From: Xanthoparmelia taractica
Lineage: Eukaryota > Ascomycota > Lecanoromycetes > Lecanorales > Parmeliaceae
DNA: 64,000 nucleotides
NCBI GenBank assembly: GCA_033085395.1
Contig: JANQBS010000186.1
Location: 1-64,000, forward strand
Direction: 5' to 3'
Position numbers and translations under genes: made by a program. The notes beneath the pieces were generated by a model. That model was not told where the DNA came from. It did not search any database and was given only the letters and a program-made list of their open reading frames with translations. This document shows positions 23,400 to 36,559 of this stretch, piece after piece; within the stretch, counting starts at the first letter, position 1; each line of letters opens with the position of its first letter.

Positions 23400-24045
23400 C
23401 TACGTAGTTATAATCAATAGCCTCTTTATCGTCTTAATTATAATTAATTTTTATATTTATCTATAAATAATATTATAGACGAATATTATCTAGATATTGC
23501 GATATATAATATATTCTTTCTTTCTACGACGTTATCGCCTAGTAAGATTATAAACTCGTAGAGATTTTATTTTTCGCTTTCTTTATATATTTATTAATAT
23601 TTTCTATAATATCTATCGAATATAGTTTATAATAGAGATAGGCAATCGCACCGGTATTCTTTTATTAATTAATATTATATTATTATTCTTCGAATCGCAC
23701 TTCGATTTTCTTGTTAAAATCATGGGCGTCTTCTTGTATAGTCTACGTATTATCTATAAATCGATAACTTTCGTGTCGATCTTGTTAAGCGTAGCTTATA
23801 TAATATTTAGCGTCTTTAATAAAAAATAAGTTATACTCGCGTAATCTTCTTATTTATATAAACTTATTATAAGCTTAATTTATTATTTAGTCTCGAGCGA
23901 TACTAAAATTAAGTTAGAATATCTTATCGTTAGCCTTGCTATTTTTCTCCTTCGCTTAATATATTCATCGATTATTCTATAAGCTATTTCTACGAGCATA
24001 TTAAGCTTATATAATATTCTATACTTACGCCATATAACGATATAT
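23400..24045 (-). pseudogene. Minus-strand relic, unknown function
   Basis: A single minus frame reads about 210 codons, with SIEYYISLICS, MNILSEGEK, RSRLNNKLSL, LRLTRSTRKLSIYR, YVDYTRRRP, ENRSAIRRIII, LIKEYRCDCLSLL and LYEFIILLGDNVVERKNILYIAISR. Several CA and TG dinucleotides survive around 23640-23760, so damage is lighter there. A second minus frame over 23280-23450 also reads openly (DYNYVDLSYIYYCDISK), which may be the continuation after an indel. No family recognised. Confidence 0.42.
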
Positions 24046-25500
24046 TATAGAAAAATTAGTGTTTTCTAGTTTATATATATATATTTTATTCGAGATCTTT
24101 GTCGTGACGACCCTTTTCGAGATTCTATAAGTAACTTATTAAAACTTTATCTTTCGTCGAGACTTCTCTCGAGTTAAGATCGCCGTTATTCGTAACGCAG
24201 TTAAGATTAAGATATAAATTCGAAGGCCATAAAATATTTAGACTAAGTATTATATTAATGTTTAATTTTCTAAGATTAGTTATCGTACACTTCTTAAGAG
24301 TTATTCGTTTATAATAATATTCTAAGTCGTAAATAAGTCGTAAAAGTTAAAGTTAATTACTATCGAATTACTTATCGAGTCTCGAGATAGATTTATATAT
24401 CGACTATTTCGTTACGTTATTATATCTTTAAATAAGATAACGTATCGAATACTTTATAGTAAATCGCACGAAACGTCTATATCTATAAAAGAGTATAAAA
24501 ATATACTTATAATAGCGATTAGATTTAAAATCGCTATAATACTATTTTATTTAAAAGAGCTCGTTAACGGGTATAAAAGATATAATATCGTTACGCGTAG
24601 AATTTATTTAATATAGTAGCTCAAGAAATAAGATTTATAATTCTATCTTCCGAGAAGTGAAATACTAATATTATTAAATAATAAACTTATTATAAAGAAC
24701 TTGATCGATAAGGCACTTATTATAGACACGTTACACTAAGTAAGCCTTTCTTAAGATATAGCTAATACTATACTTATATTCTAATAGATACTATAAATTT
24801 TTATTTATTACTTCGTTAAGCGAAACGTGCGAGAAATAAAACCTAAAGAAGAGTATAGACGTCTTTTTTATCATAATGACTCTTTTAATTCGCATGAAAT
24901 TCTTATATATAAGATATATAATAATTATTAAAGATACGTCGACGATAAAATAATTTCATGAATTAAAAGAGATATTAATGCGATGCTTATTATAGATATA
25001 AGTTTACTACTATTCGAAATTATATCGCTAATTATACTAGTTTTCACTTAGACTAATCTTCGAGATAAGATTTAAACACTAATATAAGCTAATATAAATT
25101 ATAACGTTTAATTCTTAAAATTAAAGTATTAGTCTTAATCGATGCTATAGAGTTTAAGTAATATATAATAAAGTAGATAATAGAATCTAATTCGAGATAT
25201 TAAGATAAGAGTAGATTCGAATTTACTAAGTAATAAGCGAGAGATTAATAAACTCGAAAAATTATTAATAGAGAAATAAAGCGATTTATTAAGTAAATCG
25301 AGTCGTATATATATATATATTACTAAGCTATGCTTATCTTTATTTACGTAGAGTATTTTAACTTAATACGTTAAAAAGAGTATTATTTAATTTAATTCTC
25401 TTAAGTATAGTAAAATTAAAAATAAATTCTATCGTGCTTAAAATAAGTTACTTTTCCTATCTCTTCGTATATAAAGAATATAATAATTAATCTTATAATT
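24046..25500. other. AT-rich RIP'd stretch, nothing supportable
   Basis: Patches of unmutated dinucleotides occur (for example 24860-24965, with repeated TTCATG/CATGAA words). No frame or repeat could be supported. Confidence 0.4.
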
Positions 25501-25501
25501 A

Positions 25502-26010
25502 ATCTAAATATCAAGATTAGCTATAATCGTCTATATTATTTCGATATTATTTATACAATATAAGAAAATTATAGATATAAGCTCTTACGCTTATATTTAT
25601 TAGAGTTACTACGTACGTAGTATTATTGAAAAGTAGCGTGAGATATATCTATTTAGACTTCATATCTACGTAGAATCTTATTCTAGTCGTTTTAAGCTTC
25701 GTAGATCCTTATAATAAGACCTCGTCGAGTATAGATAATAATTATACGTAAGCTCCCTCGTGCGCGGAAGCCTTTCCCTTTATTATACCTAAGATATATA
25801 CGCGCGTAATCGTTATTATTACGTCGATAAAGTTAATGTAAGATAAATAGTCGAGATAGTCTATAGCTTAATTTACGAGCGCCTAATCTTTTTTAGAGTA
25901 ATATAAGACGCGAATCGAATTTAATCGAACGTATTATATATAGTCTCTTATCTCTCGACTCGTAACGAAGCTTACTATACGATAGCTTTTAAGTGAGAGA
26001 TAAACTTAGG
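25502..26010 (+). pseudogene. Plus-strand relic, unknown function
   Basis: Phase 2 reads about 165 codons: KKIIDISSYAYIY, REIYLFRLHIYVESYSSRFK, LVRGSLSLYY, DIYARNRYYYVDKVNVR, IVEIVYSLIYERLIFFRVI, DANRI, then SNVLYIVSYLSTRNEAYY. Stops are mostly TAA/TAG with one TGA in AFK-stop-EINLGPRD that fits a former TGG. The GC-richer core at 25740-25800 lies inside this frame. Family not recognised. Confidence 0.42.
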
Positions 26011-26414
26011 GCCGCGTGATTAAAATATATACTTGATCTATAATAATAAGTTTCTTCGACTAGTATATCTTAATAATAAGAAATTATTTTTAATTTAATT
26101 AAGAGTTTATGCGAAAGAGATAATTAGATTAAGAGTATATATTATTTATTATTATTATTAATAAAAAGTTTATCTCTATTAATTCACGAGGATTAAAGCG
26201 ATAAGTAGTAAATTAAGTTAATATTTCAAAAAGATTTTTATTATATATCGTATATAACGATAAAAAACTTCTTATTTAGATTAGTTAAAGATATTCGATA
26301 AGTGAGATAATTATAAGCGATTTCTTTTACACTTTACTTCTAATATTAGAGATTAAAATAAGAAACGTAGAATTAATATTCGCATTACGTAATCCCGCGA
26401 TATAACGCCTTTAG

Positions 26415-26975
26415 ATATATTAAGTAATTAGATACTTAATATCTCTAAAGTAGTCTTATTGTTTTCTCTGCGATAGCGAGCTTATTATTTAATTAACGTT
26501 TTAGCGCGTTAACTTATTTCTTTTCTCGTATTAGAAAATCGAATATCTCTTTCTATTATAGTCGATCTCGTCTCTTAGTCTTATAAGCTTTTTATTAACG
26601 TTGATATTCTTATCTCTCTTCTTATTCTTAAGTAATAAAAAGATTCTTATTTTATCTAATAAGTCTTTTTCTTTATTAAAGAAAATTTTTATTCTTATCT
26701 TTCTTAATCTAAAGCGCGTGCTATAACTCGTTAATTTAATATAATATATTCTTAACTCTATTTAATCGACCTATATCTTATAAATCGAGAAGATCTAATA
26801 TTCTCTCGTGATTCTTAATTACGATAGAATTTATTAATATTATTTAGAGTAGTCTCACGTAGAGAAGGTTTTCTCGATTATTTATATTATTCGTTACGTT
26901 AATTATATTAAATTTAGTCTATATCTTAGAACTTATATAATAATTAATTAAATTTATACGAAAATCGCTAGTAAA
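26415..26975 (-). pseudogene. Relic of a long coiled coil
   Basis: A minus frame of about 185 codons reads ENLLYVRLL, NSIVIKNHERILDLLDL, DIGRLNRVKNILY and INEL, then an almost purely heptad region: HAL, IKKDKNKNFL, RKRLIR, EERQEYQ-like and KAYKTKRRDRL segments, KEIFDFLIREKK and VNALKR-LNNKLAIAEK, with Gln-type stops between them. The Gln/Glu/Lys/Arg make-up with regular Leu/Ile is typical of a dimerising coiled coil. The protein family cannot be named from this part alone. Confidence 0.55.
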
Positions 26976-27900
26976 TAAAATAAGATTAATAAGCTAGGTC
27001 GGAGAGCGCTCGGAAGTATATATTAGACTAAGTATACGTTATATTATAAGATTAAAATATAATTAATAAGAGAATTATTTAATTTTGAGATCGTGTAAAG
27101 ATAGAGATAAGCTAAGAAGTTTATATATTCGTCGGCGCCGACTAATTATACTCCTCATAGCTCTCACACTATTATATTATGCAATACTTATATACGCTAT
27201 ATTCTATGTAGATCTTAACGTTTAACTTTAATTAATTAGATGTATAAGAGTATAAGAGTAAATTACTATTTAATAAAATTACGCTTATTCTTTTCTTTAT
27301 ATCTTTCTCTCTATTAAGAATTAAAGTCTATCTTTATTAACACGTAACGTTAATAACGATTAAATACTTATAGATAGAGTAACACTTTTTTATATCTTTT
27401 ATAACGGCGTTAGTATTCTATTTAAAGATATCTATTTACGATAATTATCTACTTTTATCTAAGAATAGTGAGAGTACTTTAGCGTCTTCGGCGACTATTC
27501 TCTAGATTAGCGATAATATCTAAGTATTATTAATATAGTATATTCTTAATATTGAGGAGAGGAAAATATTAAAGCGTACACGCTACGCGATGCTCGAAAG
27601 TCTTTCTACTATCTCGAATAAGAAAACGATAGCTCTTGGGAATCGAAGTTATAATAATATCGAAGAAATAAGAGGGACTATTGTGCTTATATATAATTAT
27701 TAAATTTAATTATAATTTATAGCTATATATTTATAAGTTAATAATTCGTCTAATATTTATTAATAAATTAGATAATAAATTTAAAGATAGTAGAAAGATA
27801 ACTTTAGTATATAATTAATTATAATATCACTTTATTTAATCTAGATTATTATAAACTTACTTTTAATTAGTCTTAAAGTCTCGTCTTCTTTTAAGATTAA

Positions 27901-29526
27901 TTAAAGATAATAAATTATAATAAAAAGTATATAAGAGAACTCTCTCTCTTCTTATTTCTTTCTTTCTAAAAATTTCTTCACTTAAATATTAAAATTAAAA
28001 AATTCTTCGCCCCGCTATTTAAATTCCTCGTAATTATATATAATCTCTTAAGCGCTTTTACTTATAATAAGTTCTTCGAGTTAAGTATAAAAAATAACTA
28101 TATTATTAATATCACATTTAACGTCGTGGCGCTTTTTAATATCGCGACTATATATAATAATATATTAATAAGCGATAATATCGTCTAGCACTCTAGAAGT
28201 AATAATCTTATAATAGAAAAGTCTTTCACCGAGACCGATCTTCGAGATATTAATCTATATTATAAGACTCTCGTAAATATTATCTCTTATAGAGAGTCTA
28301 ATAATAATAATATTATACTTAAAGAGATCTCTATTTAAGGGATCAAGTCTAAAAATAATAATCGATAGAAATTTATTAAATCGAGTATCTCTTAGATTAA
28401 TATAATCGAGATTAAGAATTTAAGACTTAATATTAATTATTATTCTATATCTACGTTAATTCTCGATAGATGCTTAATAAAGATTATATCTAGAGTTATA
28501 ATTAAGGGCTATAAAGCTATTTAAAATACTTTAAGCGATATTAAGAATATTAGAAATAAACTAATTAGATTAGCCGAACGCGAAAATATCGCTCTAGATG
28601 TTATTTACTCTATTATACCTCGTAAAAATACCTATCGTTCTATACGATCTTCTCGTTATATCTATCTTATTAATAAGTCTTTATTCTTTATATCTATTAA
28701 GCGAAGATATACTCTATTATTATAATTTTCTTCTAAAGTTTAATCGATTACGAGCTAGCTATATATTCTCTCGATTATTATTAAGGCGATTAATAATTAT
28801 TAGATCGATCTAACGAGAGATATAGACTCGACGATATTAAAGTCTTTATTCTCGAATAGTGATTCTAAATTATCTTCTAGATCTCGAAAGCGCGACGTAA
28901 TTAAGTAAATTAAGAAAATAGTTAAAAGGGCTAGATAGTGTAATAAAGGTATTTCTTTAATCTTAAGAAGATCTAATTATTAACTAATAGAAAATAAGCC
29001 TCGATATCTTAAAATCTTAAATCTCGATAATTTATAAGATCTTTAATTAATAACGCCTATTATTTTAAGTATAATTACGAATCGATTTAATTAAAATACG
29101 ATAATATTTAGCGTGATATTAATAACTTAGATATTTAGCTTAGAAGAGAGATTAAGATACTATAATGTAGATTTAAAAAGAAAACGCTAAAGGTCGAAGA
29201 TTAAGTTAAAACTCTATATCGAGATATAATTAAGAAAATTTATCGAATAAAAAAGAAATTTCAGTCGAATAGAAAAGCGTTACGAAAGTAATTAAATACG
29301 TTTAAGAATTATCTTAAGGAGGAAGATCTTATAAATCTTAATATATAAATCTTTTCGAGCCAATATTTTCTTAATATCGAATTTTAATTACGTATTAATA
29401 TTTTATATAAGTTATTTCGATATAAGCTTTAATCTCGATCTTATCGGCGAATTAAATAAATTATTATTCTTAAGCGATAAGAGATTATCGTTTCTAAAAA
29501 TAGTCTTTTATGCTAATTTATCTTAG
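27901..29526 (+). pseudogene. Long relic ORF, about 540 codons, unknown function
   Basis: Phase 1 is one continuous frame from about 27901 to TAG at 29524-29526 with some 22 internal stops and no phase change, the best-preserved long frame in the first half of the window. Blocks include LSIKNNYIINITFNVVALFN, IEKSFTETDLRDINLYYKTL, SYRESNNNN, NYYSISTLILDRCLIKII, LIRLAERENIALDVIYSIIP, RSSRYIYLINKSLFFISIKR, RDIDSTILKSLFSNSDSKL, SLEERLRYYNVDLKRKR and SYFDISFNLDLIGELNKLL. The second half is basic. No catalytic motif was recognised. The open frame at 28598-28813 is phase 2 and a shadow. Confidence 0.62.
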
Positions 29527-29589
29527 CTATAAATCTCTAACCTATACTTTTTCTCTTAGAAGATTCTAATATTTCATATCTTTTTCTTA

Positions 29590-29830
29590 TCTTAGAATTA
29601 ATCTTAGTCTTATAATATACTTACTTCTTAGCTTATTTTAATATTACGTTATTCTCTTAATTCTTAAAATAAACCTCAAATATAAAATACGCTCTTTCAT
29701 CACGCTCTTTTCTCGTCTTAGAATTAATCTTAGTCTTACGATATACTTAGTTCTTAAGTTATCTTAATATCACACGCTATTTTCTTATTCTAGCGTTAAT
29801 CTTAGTCTTACGATATATTCGTATCTTAGA
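29590..29830. repeat. Three-copy imperfect direct repeat
   Basis: TCTTAGAATTAATCTTAGTC at 29590 recurs at 29716 and, with two changes, at about 29787, each followed by TTAYRATATAC/TTC and a TTCTTA(G/A) word. Copies are about 60 bp long at offsets of 126 and about 71 bp. The block is just downstream of the long relic. It could be a 3' minisatellite or part of an old coding repeat on the minus strand. Confidence 0.65.
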
Positions 29831-30301
29831 AAAGACGAATTTAATTTTAAGGGCGAATATATAAATCTCGTATAATCGATATTACGAGCGCTATCTTCGA
29901 TTAAATCAAAACCGCCCTTAGCGACGCTTACCCCAAGTAGTTAATCTTAATTATAAAATACTTCTCTACGTTTTCATCTATTATTTCGCAGTAGAATAAA
30001 TAAAAATATTACTTACGAAAGGATTCTTATTTAGAAGCTTTCAGATCGCTATAAACTTTATACTTCGTATAAATACTATTAGTTAATTAGTTACTATTTT
30101 AACGAAATTATAAGCGTTATAATAAGAATTCTATAATTAAGCTAGAACGAAATAATTAATAGATTAGTTATAGATACGAATAAAGCGAAGTTTATATTAT
30201 CAGCCCTATCTAACTACTAGCTAGCTCGCAGCCCCTATTTAAATAGATACTAGTCTCGTATCTACGAAAGCTTTAATATCTAATTCGCTATTCTTATTAC
30301 G

Positions 30302-30720
30302 AGAAGTCTTCTTAAGCGTAAGTAATATCGCGTCTTAATCCCTTATCCTTGCTATAACTTCTTTAAGTATCGTTCTTATTTCTTATAAGAATAACTTTAT
30401 TTCGACGAGATACGCGAAAACGTTTTATATATTCTTTAATAATTTATTAATTTATCTAGATATTTATTTATTAGTTAGGATCGCAGATAACGAAAGATAG
30501 CTTATCTTAATCGTATATCTAGGCTATTATTTAAGTTAATTATAAAACGCGAATTACGACGAGTCTTATATCGCTATTTTATAGTTTTAAGCTCTTTAAA
30601 AAGAATTCGAAGATCGACTAATAAGTAATTATCGATATCTCGAACTTCGAGAACTCGTAAAGCGGTAAAGATATAATTAATGCTATAACTTAAGAGATTA
30701 TTAACTATATAATTTAGGTT
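30302..30720 (+). pseudogene. Arg-rich relic with possible Cys motif, unknown function
   Basis: Phase 2 reads about 140 codons: YPCYNFFKYRSYFL, LYFDEIRENVLYIL, FINLSRYLFIS-stop-DRR, RKIAYLNRISRLLFKLIIKR, ELRRVLYRYFIVLSSLKR, RIRRSTNK and SISRTSRTRKAVKI. The start (CYNF..YRSYF) would be C..C..xxSYC-like if Tyr codons came from Cys (TGY to TAY), followed by a basic helical region, a layout seen in small fungal zinc-binding repeat-associated proteins. That is inference. No family is named. Confidence 0.42.
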
Positions 30721-33045
30721 TTCGATGCTAAAATCTTCGTAGCCGATATTATTTATATATACGTGTAAGACGAGTGAGATTAACTACTTATTAGTTATAG
30801 TATTTAATAGTCTATTTTATTAATCGTCGCTAAGACTTAAATATTTACTTATATCGAATAATAAAATTACATTAATTATCTAGAAAGAATATTAATAAAA
30901 GAGTAAATAGTAGTAAGCCAGTTATAAGAAGAGGATTACAATTATTAATAAGAATTTAAAACGAATCTAATACTTATATTTAATAGATAAAAGAACTCCT
31001 AATAGATTTCAAATAATAGGTTTACGCTAGCTACTACAACGTAATTTACTAGAAATATAAGTGAAAGAATTATACGTTTATATTTAATTTCTTCTTTTTA
31101 CTTAAAGTACTTATCTTTATTTTATATCTTTTTAATTATATAGAAAACGTACCTTTCTCCTCTTTTGCAAATCTTTATCTTTATTATTATATCGGAATTT
31201 ACGCTTAAAGACTTTAGATAACTCTATATAATCTATACTCTCTTTTTCACGTAGAGCTAAGAATTTAAGAAATTTATTTATAATCTTAGTATTAATAAGT
31301 ACGATAGCTTATATTAATTAGTAACTTTTCTAAAGTTCTATTAAAGCTTATATCGAAAATTGTGAAATAAGACTTATATTTTGCGTGATTCATTATTATT
31401 AATCTTAAATATATATATTTTAAATATCTCTATAAATTTAAGCCAGCTAATTTTTTATTAGAATTTTCTCGAAGTCTAGGGATAACGAGATTAATAGAAT
31501 AGCTTAATTACTTAAGATTTAGAGAGATAAGCTAGTCAGCGAATCCTTAACGGAGAATAAAAAATTTATATTTATTAAAGCTTATTAGGGGCTTAAGATT
31601 AATAGTATTAATATAGTACTTTAATAAGTAAATATTTAGATAGATAAGTTATTAGTTAAGGTTTAAAGAATTTTTCTCGCTAATAGCAAAAAAGTTACGT
31701 CGATTAACATTAGATTTAATAAGCTATATTAATTCTCGACTATCTAGCGAGATAAGATTATAATCTTAGAAGATCTTCTCTTTTAATATTGAAAAGCTAC
31801 GTCGATTAGATATTACTTAAGATTCAAGATCTATAAGATTAATAGAATACTTTCATAGCTTAACTTTCAGTGAAATTAATCGCTAATTCATCTTAAGAGA
31901 ACTCTTTTGCTAATAACGAAAGTTAAATATATAGTTAATATTCTATATATTTAGCTTTCGCTAATATAATATATAGAATCTCACACTTCTTAAGCTTCTT
32001 AAGTAAATAAAACTTAAGTTACGAGGGCGATTAGCTTGCTTTAATCGAGTAGCAATTTATAGACGTAATATTCTATCTCTCGACTAACTTATATTCTAAT
32101 ATCTATATAATCTATAGTCCTAATATTATATTCACTTCTTAGACTAGATAAATTTAAATTACTAAGTTATATTATCTCGAATAGATTCTTAAGAAGAATT
32201 TAATAAGCTATAACGCGAGCGCTAAAGAAAGCGTTATCTTTATTAAAAGTAGCGAAGAAGATAGCGATAACGATTTCTAAAGAGTAGAGTTAAAGAAGTA
32301 TAGTAACTTAATTAAGATAGGGAATATAGAATCTATCGTAGATAGATATAATCTAATACTTGCTATATTAATTTTAGAATTATTTGTAAGCTATTTAAAA
32401 CGATAGTATTACGTCACGATAAAACTAATAAAATACGATATAAGCTAAGTTCATATTTGATTCACGATTCCTCGATTCATTACTTGCTACGTCTATCTCT
32501 GCTACTACTATTCTTAAGATTCTTATTATCTTTCTATTAAAAATTCACTAAATAGTATTTTAGAATCAGCTCACAGTTCGCATAATAACTATCTTTAATA
32601 TCGCAGATAGAATATATACTCTATTAATTTATGAATCTTTCTTAATTTAAAGATAGTCGCTAATATTCTTCTAATAGTTTTAGATTATCGAGTCTTTACT
32701 TATTATTTATTTATAAAAAGAATTCTTAGCGATATTAATACGCGATATTAATACTTTATACGATTAGCATTAATATCTCAACGAGAAGCTATAGCGTAAT
32801 TACTATATAATATAGTAATTAATCGTTTAAATTAGTTAAGTTAAGACGTATCTAACTTAATCGAATATTATACTTTAATAAGCTTAAGAGAAGCTATAAT
32901 AGTAGCGATAGTATTTATAGTATAAGCAAGAAGAGTATAATTACGTAAAAATATCTCTTATATATAAGCTCTCTATTTACGCTTAGATAGCGAAGACTTT
33001 AATCTTTAAGCGAGAGATAAATATAAGATTAATCGATTTATATAA
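30721..33045. other. AT-rich RIP'd stretch with a few unmutated patches
   Basis: CA/TG words survive at 31010-31040 and at 32440-32600 (CATATTTGATTCACGATTCC, TTCATTACTTGCTACG, ATCTCTGCTAC). No persistent frame, tRNA-like fold or repeat was recognised. Confidence 0.4.
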
Positions 33046-33049
33046 TTAA

Positions 33050-33480
33050 TTCGATCTAATAAATTTTAATATAGACGTTATATCTAATAATATAAAGCTT
33101 AAAATACTTCTCGAGAAAAATCGCGAGTTAAAGAAGATAATTATAAAGTACGAAGCTCGTATAAAGAGGGATAAATATATAATAAAGAGTAGCAAGATTA
33201 CGATCGAGACACTAAAAAGAGAGAAATAGAATATACTCTATAATCTTAATAAGAAGAAGATTAAACTTTCGAAGGCGAATAATTAATTATTTAAATTATA
33301 TTATAAGTGTAGCGATAATAGTGAGAATAAGAAGGGTTTTTAGATTAAGATTACGATATTTAATAAACGCAAGCGATTAAGAGAATAGTTTAAGTATTAA
33401 CGTCTTAATAAGTCGATCTTATTTCAAGAATATTTATATCGTAAACTATACTTAATAAGTTATTGCTATTCAAATTAATA
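33050..33480 (+). pseudogene. Coiled-coil relic with few stops
   Basis: Phase 2 gives about 140 codons with very few stops. It reads FDLINFNIDVISNNIK, LLEKNRELKKIIIKYEARIK, RDKYIIKSSKITIETLKREK and LYNLNKKKIKLSKANN, then LFKLYYKCSDNSENKKGF, FNKRKRLRE and LFQEYLYRKLYLISYCYSN. The first 75 codons form a clear charged coiled coil, and the segment 33099-33227 has no stop at all. Function unknown. Confidence 0.55.
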
Positions 33481-36400
33481 TAGATATTTCTATAGAAGTC
33501 GCCTTTATATTTAATTGCTAGAGTTTCTTAGAAGTCTTCTCGTAAATTATTATCACGTTATAATCGTTTATTAAAACGATATTTTTATTAGAGATACTCT
33601 TAGCGTTTATTATCTTTATTCTCTTACTACGATTCTCGTCTAAAATAAGATACTTATATTCTTTAATAGATAATAAAATCTACGAGATATCTTTCTTATT
33701 TTAATAATTAAAAAAAAAGATTATAAATATATTAAAAGACTCTTATTTTAAGATTACGATACGATTAAAATTCGATCTTTAATTTTTTTTTTTAAAAAAT
33801 ACGTATTACTTCGATTAAAGTAATTCTACGATTTATAAATAAATAAAGTATTATTATTAATAAGACTAAAAGATTTAGATCGACTTAGATTAACAATAAA
33901 TTCGTAAATTAAATCTCTTTTTAAGAGATAATTTTTATCGCTTCTTCTATAGATAATATATTAGAGAATCTTATAAAGATAAATATATTATTCTTGATAG
34001 AGTAATAGTAAAGAGATTTCGACGAATTATATTAACTCTACGAGCGTGATAACTCGAAAAGATCTTTAGAGAATTCGAAGAACTTATAAAAGATATCTTG
34101 CTTTACTATAAAAGACTCGATATTATTTTACTAATCTCGTTGTAAACGCTAATCGATATATATTAAAAATAATACTTTTTAATCTTTTCGAAACGCTTTC
34201 TTAAAGAGCACGCCATAGCGGAAAATAATATCGGGTTTATATGTGACGCCATATGATTCTAATATAGATCTAGGATTAATATCTTTGATATTATACGTAA
34301 GATAAATATAATTCTTATTTAGAAGATTTATTACTTGCTAAATAGAACTCTTCGTGTTCATCGAAATATTATAGAGTTAAGACAATCGCATCTGCTATAG
34401 AAAAGTCTACGTTATCTTATAATTCATCTCTTTATTACGATAATAGATTTTATCGATCTTAATATAGTCGTAAGTCTTAATAAGAGTAGTGAATCTATAT
34501 TATTAGATAAGCTCTACGTCTAATAGAGAAGATCTTATTCTTAAAGAATCTTTTCGTAGAGACTAATTAATTATTTTCGGGAAATAACGTATTGCGTATA
34601 GTTATAATTAACGATATACGTTTCTATAAGCTATATCGCTTAAAGCTTCTTCTCTCTAACTATAAGAGACTTTCGAGATCTAAAATAATTATAACGTCTA
34701 CTTATTATATAATCGATCGAATTTCTATAAGATCGAGATTTTATAGATTATAAGTAGTTTTTTCATAATTTTGATATAAGGTTCGAGTAATTTAATATCT
34801 TCGAGGAAAGTATAAATAGATAATATTATATAATCGATCGTCTAGACGCGCGTTAATATAGAGCGTACTCGAGAGATAGAGATAATAGGAAAGATATCTA
34901 TTTACTTTTTTCAAAGTAGGCGCTTATCCTCGACGGATATTTTTAAGTATCGTCTCTTTAATATTAAGATCGTGCCTTTATTTAGATAATATCGAAGCTT
35001 CTTCTCTTCTTTAACTATATATTCTTATATAATTTTAATTCGTGCTAAATATCTTATTATTTTCTAAATAAGCTATTAGCGAGCGTTAGCTCAAGATAGA
35101 TAAAAGAAAGCTCGCCTTAAGACATCGCAGTAAGAGTAGTCTATAAAATATATCGATCTATAAGATCGGTTATAGATCGATAAAGAAAAGTAAGTCGTCG
35201 AAGATACTTTATAGATATTAAGTTTAAGAATTCTTCGCGGCTCTCTTCTCTAAGAGATTAATATTTTTAATTTTAATTTTTAATAATTTAAATAGTTATC
35301 TTACTTTAATAAATATATTATTAATTAAATAAGCCCGTCGAAGATAACGAAATATATCTTTATCGTAGAAGTTTTTCGCATTAAATTACTCTTCTCGAAG
35401 CTCGTTTATCTTCGTCTTATCTAAATCTAGAGTAATTTATTAAAATTATCGATTCGAAGAATAGAGTTACTTTATTATTAGTGTAGAGATTAATAATTTA
35501 TTATTTATTATTCGAATATAGATATTTTTTTGTAATCTTAATACGATAGCGATTATATAAATACTTTAGATTATATTGCGAGTTTATCTAAACTAACGCT
35601 TTATTTAAGAAATTAAGACTCGATTAATTTCTCGATAAAAGCTTTAATAGCGTATATAAGATCGTCTAAGAGATAAGTGTAAATACGTAATTCTAAGATT
35701 TTAATCTTCGATAATCTTCTAATTAAAAGACTTTAAATAATCTAATAATATTCTTAGAATCGAGCTATCATGAATTTATAATAATAAATTTATATTATAG
35801 TTATCGTATAAGATACTTAATCGACTTATAAAAGACGTAACGTTGATTTAAATAGATCTCGCTAATTTCGACTATTATAAAGCTACGTCGTAACCTTTAT
35901 TATATTTATAGCGTTCTCTTCGAAGAATTAATAACGAGGCTTTAGATATATTATAATTAAAGTTCAACGATAATTAGATATAAAGTCTTCGCCGTGTAAA
36001 TAAAAGGTATCGTAATACTAATAACTCGATCGTTTAAGTTTATATCTATAAGAAATTATAATCTCTTATAAATATATTAGCTAGCTAGACTATATATATA
36101 TTATCAACGTAATACTTTAAGATATTAATCGCTTATTAAGATTATCGCTAAAGCTAACTAATTTAGCTCGACAAAGACTATCTCTTATTCTATTTATTAA
36201 TCGTAAAAGTAAAGAATCTACACTTCGCGATCTATTTTCTTAAAATAATATTAAAAAATTATATTATAAGAGATTAATCACTCTACGAGCGAACACGCTA
36301 AGTCTTTAATCTAACTTTTTAATCTTCTTCGCGAAAAATAATTTATTTAATATATCTCTATAACTTAAGTTATTTATATATTACGAGACTTCGTCTTAGT

Positions 36401-36555
36401 TGTTATAATAAAGCTTAGACGCTAATAATAGCTTATACGATATCGTCTACACGCGTCTTCTCTCTCTCTTTATCGACGTCTTATATTTATTTACGAACGA
36501 TTTCTATAACTTTAAGAATATAATATCTAGAATTCGCGTATAAATAGCTTTCGAG
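33481..36555. other. AT-rich RIP'd stretch with unmutated patches
   Basis: Mostly RIP'd. A patch at 34205-34260 (GCACGCCATAGCGG, GTGACGCCATATGATTC) and one at 34355-34430 keep normal dinucleotides. I could not extend any frame there with confidence. Confidence 0.4.
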
Positions 36556-36559
36556 TAAG

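Noticed and set aside
28598..28813. 71-codon plus ORF
   Set aside because: Phase 2 within a relic whose phase 1 is coherent for 1.6 kb.
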